DNA of 45,076 nucleotides from Promethearchaeota archaeon. Lineage in GTDB: Archaea > Asgardarchaeota > Lokiarchaeia > Helarchaeales > RDOG01. This document shows, piece after piece, positions 1-9,156 of this stretch. Under the pieces are notes generated by a model. The model saw nothing but the letters and a program-made list of their open reading frames with translations, was not told the DNA's origin and searched no databases. The position numbers and the translations under genes are program-made. The stretch spans positions 1 to 45,076 of the forward strand of contig RDOG01000029.1 of NCBI GenBank assembly GCA_011365055.1, read 5' to 3'. How positions within the stretch are numbered: the stretch's first letter is position 1; the number at the start of each line of letters is the position of its first letter.

Positions 1-335
1 ACATTACATGGATTGAAAAAGGAATCGTGAATCAGTCAGGAATATATCTAAATGGATCTATTATTTCTTTTAATGTAGATGGATTACCAGCAGGAACATA
101 TAATTTCAGAATTGCAGTAAATGATACTTCTGGAAATTCAGCAAGTTATGATGTAATGGTTAACGTAACTGAATCGACAAATCCTACAACCCCTCCTCCA
201 ATACCGGGTTTTTCTTTGGAAATTTTAATCCTGACTCTATTATCAATTACATTCGCTATGATTTTAAAAAAGAAAAAGAATCAAAATGTTAGTCAACTAA
301 CAATGAAATTTTTTTTCAAACTTAATTTAAGCTAA
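1..335 (+). CDS. C-terminal part of a secreted Ig-like surface protein with IPGF membrane anchor (partial)
   Basis: The frame is open to the left edge, so the N-terminus lies outside the window; a GTG at 27 is in frame but is probably internal. About 55 residues form a beta-rich repeat with the 'GLPAGTYNFRIAVNDTSGN' signature seen in Ig-like/cadherin-like modules of archaeal surface proteins. A Thr/Pro linker follows, then 'PIPGF', a hydrophobic helix of about 20 residues and a KKKK patch. That tripartite tail resembles the PGF-CTERM-type archaeosortase signals and the related C-terminal signal of Lokiarchaeal surface proteins. About 15 residues follow the basic patch, which is long for such a tail. 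I infer an extracellular protein anchored at its C-terminus; the ligand or function is unknown. The gene at 712 ends in the same type of tail. Confidence 0.75.
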   Translation, partial: ITWIEKGIVNQSGIYLNGSIISFNVDGLPAGTYNFRIAVNDTSGNSASYDVMVNVTESTNPTTPPPIPGFSLEILILTLLSITFAMILKKKKNQNVSQLTMKFFFKLNLS

Positions 336-711
336 TAAAATTATCTTGTTTCAACCATCTAAAGTGAATCTACCTTAATTTCTAATCATATTTATCATTA
401 TTAATAAATATCAAGAGTAAAAATAGGAATTCCTAAACCGAAAAAGACCTAAAATATAGACTATGAGGTTATGGATTTGAAGTAACAAAATATTTGGATT
501 CCAAAAGGTTTGGAAGTACATCCATCAATATGATTTATTATCAGATATAAAATTAATAATAGTATAGGAAAACTTTAAACGCTGCCACCCTCTATCCCAC
601 TTTTCTAGGTTTCGTAGTTCTTTCCCTTTCGCCAATATATGTTTTTTATTATAAATTCCATAACAATTAAATATTGATGGTTCTAATTTAGAAATAACTC
701 GAGGGTTTATT
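336..711. other. Intergenic region with a GC-rich patch and possible gene remnant
   Basis: No convincing complete gene. About 580-634 is close to 52% GC by hand count against a very AT-rich background and is pyrimidine-rich on the plus strand. On the minus strand the patch lies in an open frame ending at 525 (TTG at 635, 36 codons, containing LRNLEKWDRGW). A plus-strand frame of about 27 codons ends just before it at about 552. Either could be a decayed gene fragment. I see no tRNA-like T-loop. Confidence 0.4.
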
Positions 712-2136
712 ATGAAAGATGTAAAGATGAATTATAAAATAATTATGACATTAACTCTAATATTCATGATGCTCTTTCCTATCTTTGGAACGATATTAGG
801 CAATTTCAACAGTCGAAATTATATAATTACAGAAAATTACTCAATAGAAAATCAGGCGACATTGAATTATACATGGATCGAAAATTGGAGCCGATATAAT
901 GACCGAGATGATAACCCATATGCTATTACTCTTGACTCACAAGGAAATATCATAATGGTAGGGCGCTCCTTAAATCAAACAAGCTACTCAGATAACATGA
1001 TCGTTGCTTATAATTCAACAGGAACACAGCTTTGGAACCACACATATGATGGAGGTCATTTAGATGAATTTCGAGGGGTAGTGACATACGGGAACGATAT
1101 TTATGCCGCAGGATCTTTTTATAATCAAAGTAATTCAAGATGGGAGATTGATATCGTAAAATATTCTAATCAAATACCCGTTTGGAGAAAAATTTGGCAT
1201 AAAACAGGATCTACTTCCACTTCTTGCCTTGATATGGATATTGATTCTTCAGGTAACCTATATCTGGTTGGATATGTCTCGATGCCTACTGGGATGGATG
1301 GTTTAATTCTAAAACTGGATTCTTCAGGTGATGAAATATGGAATGTGACTTATAATGATACTAGTAGCAATACAGACACTTGTTATAGCATCTTAATTAA
1401 CGGAACAGATATGTTTATTGGCGGAAGTACAGAGAGCTGGGGAATTGGAGGTACATATGCCGATGGTTTCGTTGCAAAATATGACCAATCAACGGGAGCT
1501 TTTCTTTGGAATTTTACATGGAATTCAACAAGCAATCAAGAATCCACAAGAGACATTGCTATGGATTTAGATGGAAATCTCTATCTTGTAGGGAACACGG
1601 TCGATGGAGCGGGATTTTATTCAAGAGGAGTGGTATTAAAATATAACACATCAAGGGATCTTCAATGGCTAAAACAATACAACGACTTTGGACATGGTAG
1701 GGCATTTGGGATAGTCGTTGACACAGTAAAGAATTTTACTTATATGATTGGGCAAGCAATTGACAACGTTTTTATGCCAACAATTCAAGATCTTGTGATA
1801 ATAAAATATGATTTTGATGGAGAAATAATTAAAAATTGGACTTGGAATGGTCCAAATAATGGAAATGATCAAGGAAATGCAGGGATTGTCGATGGATCTG
1901 GTAATTTATATGTTATAGGAGAAACTGAGGGGTCAGTAGCTGAAGCCGATGCGATTCTTATGAAAATTGAAATATACCAAATTCAACAAGACCAACCCGG
2001 AGGTCCGTCTACACCCAATTCACCTCAAATACCCGGATTTGAATTTATCTTTATTTTAATAAGTTTAATTTCTATCTTAGGTTTGTACCATCTTTCTCGA
2101 GCAAGAAAAATTAGAAGAATGTCAAATATTTATTAA
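712..2136 (+). CDS. Secreted beta-propeller (SBBP-like) surface protein with C-terminal IPGF anchor
   Basis: 474 residues. An N-terminal hydrophobic stretch (about residues 11-30, after several Lys) looks like a signal peptide. The body holds repeats of roughly 50-60 residues, each with a 'D-x-x-G-N-x-Y-x-x-G' strand pair followed by 'W-N-x-T-W/Y' (for example DSSGNLYLVGYV, DLDGNLYLVGNT, DGSGNLYVIGET). This is typical of SBBP/beta-propeller repeat proteins. There are many N-x-S/T sequons, as in a glycosylated extracellular protein. The C-terminus has a Pro-rich linker, 'QIPGF', a membrane helix and a basic tail (RARKIRR), matching the tail of the gene ending at 335. A GAGG at about 703 lies 6-9 bases before the ATG. 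Likely an archaeosortase-type anchored surface protein; partner unknown. Confidence 0.8.
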   Translation: MKDVKMNYKIIMTLTLIFMMLFPIFGTILGNFNSRNYIITENYSIENQATLNYTWIENWSRYNDRDDNPYAITLDSQGNIIMVGRSLNQTSYSDNMIVAYNSTGTQLWNHTYDGGHLDEFRGVVTYGNDIYAAGSFYNQSNSRWEIDIVKYSNQIPVWRKIWHKTGSTSTSCLDMDIDSSGNLYLVGYVSMPTGMDGLILKLDSSGDEIWNVTYNDTSSNTDTCYSILINGTDMFIGGSTESWGIGGTYADGFVAKYDQSTGAFLWNFTWNSTSNQESTRDIAMDLDGNLYLVGNTVDGAGFYSRGVVLKYNTSRDLQWLKQYNDFGHGRAFGIVVDTVKNFTYMIGQAIDNVFMPTIQDLVIIKYDFDGEIIKNWTWNGPNNGNDQGNAGIVDGSGNLYVIGETEGSVAEADAILMKIEIYQIQQDQPGGPSTPNSPQIPGFEFIFILISLISILGLYHLSRARKIRRMSNIY

Positions 2137-2566
2137 ACTCCCTTTTTTTTTATAACAAATTAATTATTTTTTTATGGTTTTATGCAAGATTTTTACTAAA
2201 GTTGAAAAAAAGTAGTGGACCTTAGAATTTATTTTTCAAGGTACTACAAAAAATACAAGAATTGAATTGACTTAAATTTTAATTTAGATTATAAATTTAA
2301 ATGAAGTTAGAAGAATTGAAAAAATGAATTCCTGATTTATTTGAAAATGCTTTACAAAACGCCAAAATTGTTTTTTTACGTTTAATTTTCCTTAAATACT
2401 CTTATTTTTTTAAAATTTAAGTTATTTCAATAAAAGCTTCTTTATTTTAATTAAAAAAGCTCATCTTATAAGCATAATTACGGATGTAATAAGCTAAGTA
2501 TTTATATTTAATACTCACTAATACAAACTTACAATTTTTAAAATCAAAATTTTTTAATAAGGGGTA
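2137..2566. other. AT-rich intergenic region upstream of the VWA gene
   Basis: No gene-like open frame on either strand. Near its right end an imperfect palindrome at 2497-2515 (AGTATT-TATATTT-AATACT) carries a TATA-like core about 50-70 bases before the VWA start. It is the best promoter candidate here. Nothing else is recognisable. Confidence 0.4.
2143..2151 (+). terminator. Poly-T transcription terminator
   Basis: Nine consecutive T residues start six bases after the surface protein's stop codon. Archaeal RNA polymerase terminates at such T-tracts without needing a hairpin. The position fits, but T-runs are frequent in this AT-rich DNA. Confidence 0.45.
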
Positions 2567-4159
2567 ATGATGTCAGAATTAGTTAAAACTTCATTTAAAA
2601 AGGTATTAAGAAGAAAATCAAAGGAAAATGATCTTCCTTTAGTTACTGCAGTATCATTTGAAGCTCTAGAAAAACCCAAAGAAACAATTACAACTAAACC
2701 TATAACCTGTTCAAAATGTCCTTATGTATTAACTGATCCAAAGATTGTAAAATCTGATGAAAAAATCGGAACCTATTTTAGTTGTCCATATTGTGAGACT
2801 GTTAATGTTATTGATCCAAAGGATTTACCTCAAAATCCACTTACGGATGTCGATTTTATTTTAGAACCAGTAATAAAAACAATAGATGAAGTAACAAAAA
2901 TTGCTATTGGAAAACAGGATAAAATTCTTGCAATAATTGACATTTCTGGGTCAATGTCTGATGGTAAACTTGATGCAGTAAAAACAAGCTTGCTTGAAAC
3001 AGTAAAAGACCTTGAAGTAAATGCTCCAGGAAGTTTATTTGGATTAATTGCTTTCGAATCTTCTGTATATGTTTATGATCATAAAGGAAAAATAGTTTTA
3101 CAATTATCAGGAAAAACTCTCCATTCAATGGATGATATCGCTAGTAATTTTGGAAAATTAGATATTACAAAAGTAATGACTCCTATCAAAGAAACAGCAT
3201 CTGATTGGAATAAAATAGTTAAAGGACTCAATCACATGGACATGACAGCTTTGGGGCCTGCTTTACTTGGAGGCATCATATTATTGCGTAATTATGGTGG
3301 TCGAATGATTCTTCTAACTGACGGATTAGCTAATCAAGGAATTGGTACTTTAGAACGTCCTTCTCCACAGGGAAAGAGTATCTACAAAAAATTAGCAGAT
3401 ATGTGTCTCGAACATAATTTGATAGTTGATGTTGTTGGAGTAAGAACTGAAACAGCATCGAATGAAATGGGTTTGGATGTATTAGGTGATCTTGCAGATA
3501 AAACCGGTGGTGATATATTTTTTGTTTCACGCCAAGAATTAAGTAAAGCATTTGAAAAAATTCGAGGTCAAGAATTTTTAGCACGAGATGTCCATTTAAA
3601 CATTTTAACACCGAAAGAGCTTGAATCTAAAGAATATGTTGGAGTAACCCGCCCGGCAGGTCCAAATCAACCCGTTAAATTAGGAGGTATTCGATCTGGC
3701 AGAGAAGTATATGTTAAATTTACACCATCAAAAGACATTGAAAAGGAGAAAATTTCATTACAAACTCAAATTAAATATAAAGATAAAGAAGGGAATCTTC
3801 GATTAAGAGTGATTACAAAGGAAGTTGAAACGACTGATGAAGAAGAAGATTTCAAAAAAGAATATGATTCAAAATTAGCAGCAACAATGGCCGTTCAAGA
3901 AGCAGGGGAAGCTTACTATCAAACTCAAGACTTACATAAAGCAAAAGAAAAAATTCAAATGGTTCAAAATCAACTTCGATCTTTAGGTGCTACACCCGGA
4001 GCTGCTCCTTCAATAGCAGTATTGGAAGAACAAATGGCTGAAATGGAATCAAAGGAAGAAGAAGTCAGTAAAATTGGGGCTGCAAAAAGCATGCGAACGT
4101 CAGTTGCTCAAGAATTAAAAAGATTATCTAAGAAAAAAATGTTTAAAGAAGAAGAATAA
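2567..4159 (+). CDS. Von Willebrand factor A protein with N-terminal zinc ribbon
   Basis: 530 residues with no signal peptide, so probably cytoplasmic. Residues 48-76 form a zinc ribbon (CSKC ... CPYC; Cys 48, 51, 73, 76). A VWA domain covers about residues 118-330. It has an intact MIDAS: D125-I-S-G-S (D125, S127, S129), a downstream Thr in MDMTALGPAL, and the Asp in LLTDGLANQG. A beta-sandwich-like region follows (about 340-425), then a charged helical C-terminus with Glu/Lys runs likely to form coiled coil. ATGs lie at 2567 and 2570; the AAGGGG at 2559 favours the second. VWA proteins bind partners through a metal ion, often beside AAA+ ATPases, but none lies next to this gene, which stands alone. 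Function unknown beyond a metal-dependent protein-binding role. Confidence 0.8.
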   Translation: MMSELVKTSFKKVLRRKSKENDLPLVTAVSFEALEKPKETITTKPITCSKCPYVLTDPKIVKSDEKIGTYFSCPYCETVNVIDPKDLPQNPLTDVDFILEPVIKTIDEVTKIAIGKQDKILAIIDISGSMSDGKLDAVKTSLLETVKDLEVNAPGSLFGLIAFESSVYVYDHKGKIVLQLSGKTLHSMDDIASNFGKLDITKVMTPIKETASDWNKIVKGLNHMDMTALGPALLGGIILLRNYGGRMILLTDGLANQGIGTLERPSPQGKSIYKKLADMCLEHNLIVDVVGVRTETASNEMGLDVLGDLADKTGGDIFFVSRQELSKAFEKIRGQEFLARDVHLNILTPKELESKEYVGVTRPAGPNQPVKLGGIRSGREVYVKFTPSKDIEKEKISLQTQIKYKDKEGNLRLRVITKEVETTDEEEDFKKEYDSKLAATMAVQEAGEAYYQTQDLHKAKEKIQMVQNQLRSLGATPGAAPSIAVLEEQMAEMESKEEEVSKIGAAKSMRTSVAQELKRLSKKKMFKEEE

Positions 4160-4355
4160 CAATATTTCTTTTTTAAATTATCTAATTAATATTTCATTAT
4201 CTAATTTTTTTTCATATTTAATTATGAAAATTAATAGTTTTAACTGATTTTTTAATTAAAATTTCATTAGATTTTTTTTAAAAATAATTCTTGATAGTAA
4301 TTATAGGTTGTTTTAATTACTACATTTAAATTACAAATTACATCAAATTTCCAGC

Positions 4356-5558
4356 GTGTTTATAAAATTGAATTTACAAGAAAGATTAAAGCATGAAGGA
4401 ACAGCGCTTCTATTAACACTCTCATTCAGCGTATTTATAAGAATGTTAGGAATATCGATAGTTGATCTCATTTTATCACTTTATGCAAACACTTTCACGA
4501 ATAACGGATTTCTCATCGGCTTGGCTATCGGAGCATTTTCCATTTTTCAAGTCATTTTTATGATTCCATTAGGGCGATTATCTGATAAGATAGGTCGTAA
4601 AAACGTCATTTGTCTTGGTATCTCTATCTATTTAATTGGTACTGTATTATGCGGTTTTGCTACAAATATCTATATTTTAATCATTTTTAGGTTTATTCAA
4701 GGAAGTGGAGCTTTTATTGGTGTCATTCAAGCACTTATTGGGGATTCTTTTCAAGAAGAAAATAAAAGAAATTGGGCAATGACATTTTATTCAACTGCAG
4801 TAGTATTAGGATATATGATTGGGTTGCCACTAGGGGGAATCATCGGATCCTTCTCATATCAATTGACTTTTTTCATTAATTCCTTCTTTATTTTAGCTGG
4901 ACTTATCCTAATCTTGATTTTTGTTAAAGAACCAGAATCAAGAATCAGAGAAATTCAAGAAATAACATTAAAAGAGAAATTAAAAAAAGTATTAAATCTT
5001 AAATTAATTGGATGCACGCTAGCGGGTTCTGTCTTATTCTTCACGTTTGGGGGATTATTTGGATTCTTGGGAGTTTATGCAAAAAGTAAGGGTATTGATT
5101 TATTAACTCTCTCTTTAATAATGATTCCTTTAATTTTATTTTTTATGTCCTCATTTTTCCTTTCAAATAGATTATATAGAAAAATTGGTTTAAAGTGGAC
5201 CATAACAACAGGATTTTTTATTTCCATAATTTTTCTACTCTTAATAGTTTTTATTAACGATAATTTATTAATGATAATTTTTTTAGCTGCAGTTCTCTTT
5301 GGTGTGGGGTTGATTTGGCCTCTACTTCCTTCAATAGTTGTCGGAAGCGTTTCGAGGGAATATAGAGCCACTGCAAGTTCCTTTTATAATGCTATAAGGT
5401 TAGGTTTTCAAGCTTTAGGTCCTATTATTGTGGGATTAATAGCCGGCACAAATCTTCAAAATCTCAGTTTATCATTTTTAACTATTGCTATAATTGTGAT
5501 TAGTTCTTTTTTTATTATCTTTTATATTTTTGTAAAAGTAGAAAAAAATAATTTATAG
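4356..5558 (+). CDS. MFS transporter, multidrug/sugar-efflux type
   Basis: 400 residues with about twelve predicted membrane helices. The loop between helices 2 and 3 carries the MFS motif A variant G-R-L-S-D-K-I-G-R-K (about residues 72-81), and the second half has the weaker counterpart LYRKIGLK. Helix 4 has RFIQGSGAFIG, as in drug:H+ antiporters of the DHA1 type. The best start is the GTG at 4356, since no ATG lies near the N-terminus and helix 1 would be lost with later starts. It is the first of two MFS genes here and has no operon partner that reveals a substrate; the DUF998-like membrane gene follows after 68 bases and could be co-transcribed. Substrate unknown. Confidence 0.85.
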   Translation: MFIKLNLQERLKHEGTALLLTLSFSVFIRMLGISIVDLILSLYANTFTNNGFLIGLAIGAFSIFQVIFMIPLGRLSDKIGRKNVICLGISIYLIGTVLCGFATNIYILIIFRFIQGSGAFIGVIQALIGDSFQEENKRNWAMTFYSTAVVLGYMIGLPLGGIIGSFSYQLTFFINSFFILAGLILILIFVKEPESRIREIQEITLKEKLKKVLNLKLIGCTLAGSVLFFTFGGLFGFLGVYAKSKGIDLLTLSLIMIPLILFFMSSFFLSNRLYRKIGLKWTITTGFFISIIFLLLIVFINDNLLMIIFLAAVLFGVGLIWPLLPSIVVGSVSREYRATASSFYNAIRLGFQALGPIIVGLIAGTNLQNLSLSFLTIAIIVISSFFIIFYIFVKVEKNNL

Positions 5559-5626
5559 TATATGTATCCATTAAGTTATATTCAAATCGAGATATAATAA
5601 TCTTAAAATGTTTCTGATGAACAAAA

Positions 5627-6307
5627 ATGGGAATAATTGAATTTAAAAATAAGATATATGAGTCTTTAACAGATTTTAAAAATGTAAAAACTTGCTTATA
5701 TTTAGTATTAGGTTTATATTTATCCTTATTATTAGTAGGTGTAATTTTAGCAATTTTTACTGCTCCCGATGGTCAAGGATATACCATTTGGACACAATGG
5801 ATTAGTGATCTTGGATCATATAGACATACAGGGTTCCCATTTCTTTATGATATAGCGTGTGGAGTGGCAGGTGTATTAACAATCCCCTTTACTTTTTACT
5901 TAGAAAAAGTTTTATCACCAGAAGGTTCTAGTTCCAGAATGCGATTTAGATTAGCATCTTTTGGATGGTTTGTTGGTCTCATTGGTAGTGTTGGATACGT
6001 TTTCGTTGGTATATTTAGTGAAGATCGTGCATTTGAGATTGCTGCTTTAGGAACTGACTTGCATATGCTTTTTTCAGGTGTTGCATTTGGAGGTTTCACG
6101 TTAAGTGCTATCTGTTTTGGTCTGTTAATCTTATTTTATGATACCAAGTTTCCAAAAGGACTTGGTGTATATGGCATTTTTGGACCAGCAATAGTTATGA
6201 TATTGAACGTTTTAGGAACTCCTTTATTGGAATGGATGTTGTTATTCTCGATATTGGCATGGATTATACCACTCTCTTTAATTCTTATTCATCACGGTCC
6301 CGATTAA
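5627..6307 (+). CDS. DUF998-like six-helix membrane protein
   Basis: 226 residues with about six membrane helices. The first loop has 'WTQWISDLGSYRHTGFPFLYD', matching the ISDLG-x-n-[NH]-x-[PF] pattern typical of DUF998 proteins. Helix 3 leads into 'GxVGYVFVGIFSED', where the family often has a conserved acidic residue after 'G-x-F-P/S'. No enzymatic role is established for the family. It lies 68 bases downstream of the MFS gene in the same direction. No clear ribosome-binding site precedes the ATG at 5627, so translation may be leaderless or coupled. Confidence 0.65.
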   Translation: MGIIEFKNKIYESLTDFKNVKTCLYLVLGLYLSLLLVGVILAIFTAPDGQGYTIWTQWISDLGSYRHTGFPFLYDIACGVAGVLTIPFTFYLEKVLSPEGSSSRMRFRLASFGWFVGLIGSVGYVFVGIFSEDRAFEIAALGTDLHMLFSGVAFGGFTLSAICFGLLILFYDTKFPKGLGVYGIFGPAIVMILNVLGTPLLEWMLLFSILAWIIPLSLILIHHGPD

Positions 6308-6868
6308 AATGATACTTTTATTTGAATTGGCTATTGGATTCAAAAAAGTTAAAGATATAACCAAAAAAAAAAGTAATCATTTTCAAAATTACACTTGTAA
6401 ATTTTCTGATGTTCTTGAATCTAAATTTTAATTACCCAGTTTTGAAGAATGTGAATAAATATGTTTATCCTTGTAACTTGAGTGAGTGCGGTATAGACTC
6501 TGAAAATGATGAAAGTCAGATGAGTAAAATTGGACAATATTTACGTAATCTCTAAAAATTTCACCAGATTTTAGATATGCAAATATCGGAGTCTAATTTG
6601 AGTTATTTCAGTTATAATCAGAGATTAAAAATCTTTATGGTTTGAATTTTGATAGTTTTGAACTTTAGAAAAATATGTAGGAACAAGTTGGAAAGCCAAA
6701 ACATTTTATCTCATTCTGAAAAGGATATTATAAATGTCCATATAAAGAATAAATATATGAATGGATGTTGATTTATCCTTTATTTATTACTATATCATAA
6801 AGAAGCAAGTTGAGAGATTGTAAAATACTCCATAAAATAAAAAAATTAAAAAAATTCATATTATATCA
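6308..6868. other. 560-base intergenic region without a supported gene
   Basis: No open frame longer than a few dozen codons looks coding, and I recognise no RNA gene. A C-box-like ATGATGA occurs near 6507, but no correctly placed D box (CTGA) follows, so a C/D sRNA is not supported. Base composition is slightly less AT-rich than other spacers, so a decayed gene is possible. Confidence 0.4.
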
Positions 6869-7540
6869 ATGAACAAAATCAAAAATTTCCTGTTCCAATC
6901 AATTTCTCAAATAATTAGAAAGGATTTCGTAAATAGAACTATTCTATTTAACATTATGAATGAAATCTTAAAAAGAAAGGAAATAATCGAATGGAAAGAA
7001 AATGGTAAACCAAATACGTTACCATCTCATTTAAAGCATCAGATTATTCTGAATTATGCTAAAAAATTTTCACTTTATACTTTAATAGAAACAGGTACTT
7101 ACTATGGTGACACAATTCACGCTACAAAAAATCATTTTAAATCTATTTATTCTATTGAGATAAGTAAAAAGCTTTTTAATATTGCCTCAAAAAAATTTTC
7201 GCCCTATAATTTTATTCATATTATTCATGGAGATAGTTCAGAAAAATTGAAATATGTTCTTTCAAAAACATATGACCGTTGTCTATTTTGGCTTGATGGA
7301 CATTATTCTGGAGGTATAACAGAAAAAGGGAAAAAAGAAACTCCAATTATTGAGGAATTAAAACAGATTTTAAATCATCCTATAAAAAATCATGTTATTT
7401 TGATTGATGACGCGAGATTATTTGGAAAATCTAAAAATTATCCTACATTACCTGAAATTAAAAAAATTTTTCTTGATAATAATTCTGCATGGAAAATTAA
7501 TATGAAAAATGATATCATTCGTATATATCAAAAAATTTGA
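6869..7540 (+). CDS. Probable class I SAM-dependent methyltransferase-fold protein
   Basis: 223 residues. After a basic helical N-terminus (about 60 residues), residues 74-84 read LIETGTYYGDT, a glycine-rich loop of the E-x-G-x-x-x-G type that begins class I methyltransferase domains. It is followed by the acidic strand end SIYSIEISKKLF (motif II-like), then IIHGDSSEKL and CLFWLDGHYSGG. The latter 'W-L-D-G-H' resembles the metal-binding Asp of TylF/cephalosporin-hydroxylase-like and O-methyltransferase relatives. 'VILIDDARLFG' supplies a further Asp pair, as in the same group. The gene stands alone between two AT-rich spacers, so context gives no substrate. The fold call is fairly safe; the reaction is not. 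Confidence 0.6.
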   Translation: MNKIKNFLFQSISQIIRKDFVNRTILFNIMNEILKRKEIIEWKENGKPNTLPSHLKHQIILNYAKKFSLYTLIETGTYYGDTIHATKNHFKSIYSIEISKKLFNIASKKFSPYNFIHIIHGDSSEKLKYVLSKTYDRCLFWLDGHYSGGITEKGKKETPIIEELKQILNHPIKNHVILIDDARLFGKSKNYPTLPEIKKIFLDNNSAWKINMKNDIIRIYQKI

Positions 7541-7861
7541 TGAAAATTATTTTTTTTTAAAAATAATATTCAAATCGGTCAAATAATTCATTTTATACTG
7601 TTTGTATAAGAAAAAACCACCAAATATAAAATTAAAGAGGTTTTTCTAGAAGAACGGGATATTAATAGATCAAAATTTGGTAAGATCCATCCATCCTCCA
7701 AATAAAAATAAATCTGAGTAACAATAATTAACAATTCGTTCTTTTTTAGTCAAAATATGATAAATCTGACTTTATTTTGGCAATTGATGGAACTCAATTA
7801 GCAAATATTATGACATCATATTTGACATTCAGGAATTTTTAAAGTTAGCTTTACTTTCAAT
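7541..7861. other. Intergenic region with a possible 30-codon remnant
   Basis: Mostly featureless AT-rich DNA. An open frame at 7750-7842 begins directly after a TAG and encodes about 30 residues (with DFILAIDGTQLANIM). It has no good start codon, so it could be the tail of a broken gene or chance. Nothing else is visible. Confidence 0.3.
7550..7558 (+). terminator. Poly-T terminator after the methyltransferase-like gene
   Basis: Nine T residues lie ten bases past the TGA, in the expected place for archaeal intrinsic termination. Evidence is positional only. Confidence 0.4.
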
Positions 7862-8317
7862 TTAAACAATTAACCACGTTAGTAATTCTTGATATCTATC
7901 TGTTAATTCAAATAAATCAAAAAATAATTTTACTCGTTCATCTGTAATATCTAAACTTAATTCTTCGAATAAATCTTTCAATCTTTCAGGTTTTAATCCT
8001 AACTCTTTAAAAGCTTTTTCGAGTCGTTTTCCTCTAGAAAAATTCAGGAAATCATTCAAAAAATCGTACATGTTCAAAAACATTGGAGGAGGTTCATCGA
8101 GTTTTTTCAATGATAAAATCGAATCTTCAATTATTTCTTTTAAGTTATTTATAATTCCATCTTTATTTAATATCTCCCCATCAAAATTCTTTAATTTTTC
8201 TAAAAAATCATCTATATTCTTTTTAATAGTATCACTTTTCGCAATATCTTTTAGGATAAGTAGAACTAATATATAATAAATTAAAAACTCATTATTTTCG
8301 CCATTAAATTCTTTCAT
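7862..8317 (-). CDS. Hypothetical acidic helical protein
   Basis: 151 residues, rich in Leu, Lys, Asp and Glu, predicted almost entirely alpha-helical. The N-terminal segment has a short hydrophobic stretch (FLIYYILVLLIL) that looks like a buried amphipathic helix, as it is followed directly by charged helices. A 'DEPPPMF' turn separates the N- and C-terminal helical halves. I do not recognise a family. It is transcribed toward the preceding spacer and diverges from the TMEM165/GDT1 gene at 8431, with 113 bases between starts. Length and composition support a real gene; function unknown. Confidence 0.55.
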   Translation of the reverse strand: MKEFNGENNEFLIYYILVLLILKDIAKSDTIKKNIDDFLEKLKNFDGEILNKDGIINNLKEIIEDSILSLKKLDEPPPMFLNMYDFLNDFLNFSRGKRLEKAFKELGLKPERLKDLFEELSLDITDERVKLFFDLFELTDRYQELLTWLIV

Positions 8318-8430
8318 TTATACCATTAAACCTTTTTTGAATTCCAATTACAAGATACTAATCACATTATAAATATACTTTTATAGAATTTTGAAATAAA
8401 TCAAATACTAATTTTATTATGGTTTGAAAA

Positions 8431-9057
8431 ATGAGTTATTTTAACTTCCAAATATTTTTAATATCATTTGGTATTATCTTTCTAGCTGAATTAGGTGATA
8501 AAACTCAGCTAATGGTAATTACTTTAGCAGCTAAAGAAAAAAGTTCGTTTAAAATAGGATTAGCGACTTCTATAGGTATTTCTTTAGTTGTCATAATAGG
8601 TATAATTATCGGATTTTTCCTTAATTTATTCATTCCAAATTTTTGGATTAAATTAGCTGGAATTATTATTTTTTTAATATTTGGTATCTACACGTTAATA
8701 ATGGTTAAAAAAAATGATGAAAATCTTGATGAAAAACAAGAGAATGATGAATTAATATCAAAAAAATCACGTTTTAACATTTCGAACACTTTTTTGTTTG
8801 CATTATCGAGTATTTTTATAATGGAATTTGGTGATAAAACACAATTAATGACCATTTCTTTAACTGCAAACTACTCTCTACCAATCGAGGTTGGGTTAGG
8901 AGCTATTTTAGCTTTAAGTTCCTTATGTTTTCTAGGGGCATATCTTGGAGAATTAATTTCAAAAAAGGTTAAAAAGCGTTGGATTGATATAGCTGGTGGT
9001 ACATTATTCATTATTGTTGGTATAATAATGGTCTTTGAAATGATATTTACTCTTTAA
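8431..9057 (+). CDS. TMEM165/GDT1 family (UPF0016) divalent cation transporter
   Basis: 208 residues with about six to seven membrane helices in two homologous halves. Each half carries the family signature E-x-G-D-K-T: E20-L-G-D-K-T25 in the first and E132-F-G-D-K-T137 in the second, each followed by QLM. These acidic motifs bind the cation in the membrane. A cytosolic charged loop (about residues 93-115) separates the halves. Relatives in eukaryotes, cyanobacteria and bacteria (MneA) move Mn2+ or Ca2+, usually in exchange for protons. This is the full two-repeat form. Mn2+ export is the most likely role; Ca2+ cannot be excluded. It is monocistronic as far as can be seen. Confidence 0.88.
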   Translation: MSYFNFQIFLISFGIIFLAELGDKTQLMVITLAAKEKSSFKIGLATSIGISLVVIIGIIIGFFLNLFIPNFWIKLAGIIIFLIFGIYTLIMVKKNDENLDEKQENDELISKKSRFNISNTFLFALSSIFIMEFGDKTQLMTISLTANYSLPIEVGLGAILALSSLCFLGAYLGELISKKVKKRWIDIAGGTLFIIVGIIMVFEMIFTL

Positions 9058-9156
9058 TTTATTGTTATATGATTTACATTTTTCTTTTTTTATTCCTGTA
9101 ATATTCAATAACTATAAAATATAAAAAATAGAATAAAGTTTCACGAGGTTATTCTA

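Noticed and set aside
6480..6620. Possible C/D box sRNA near the ATGATGA at about 6507
   Set aside because: A CTGA lies before rather than after the C box, and no closing stem or D box is found at the right distance.
7750..7842. 30-codon open frame with a protein-like sequence
   Set aside because: It begins right after a stop codon, has no start or ribosome-binding site, and is short enough to be chance.
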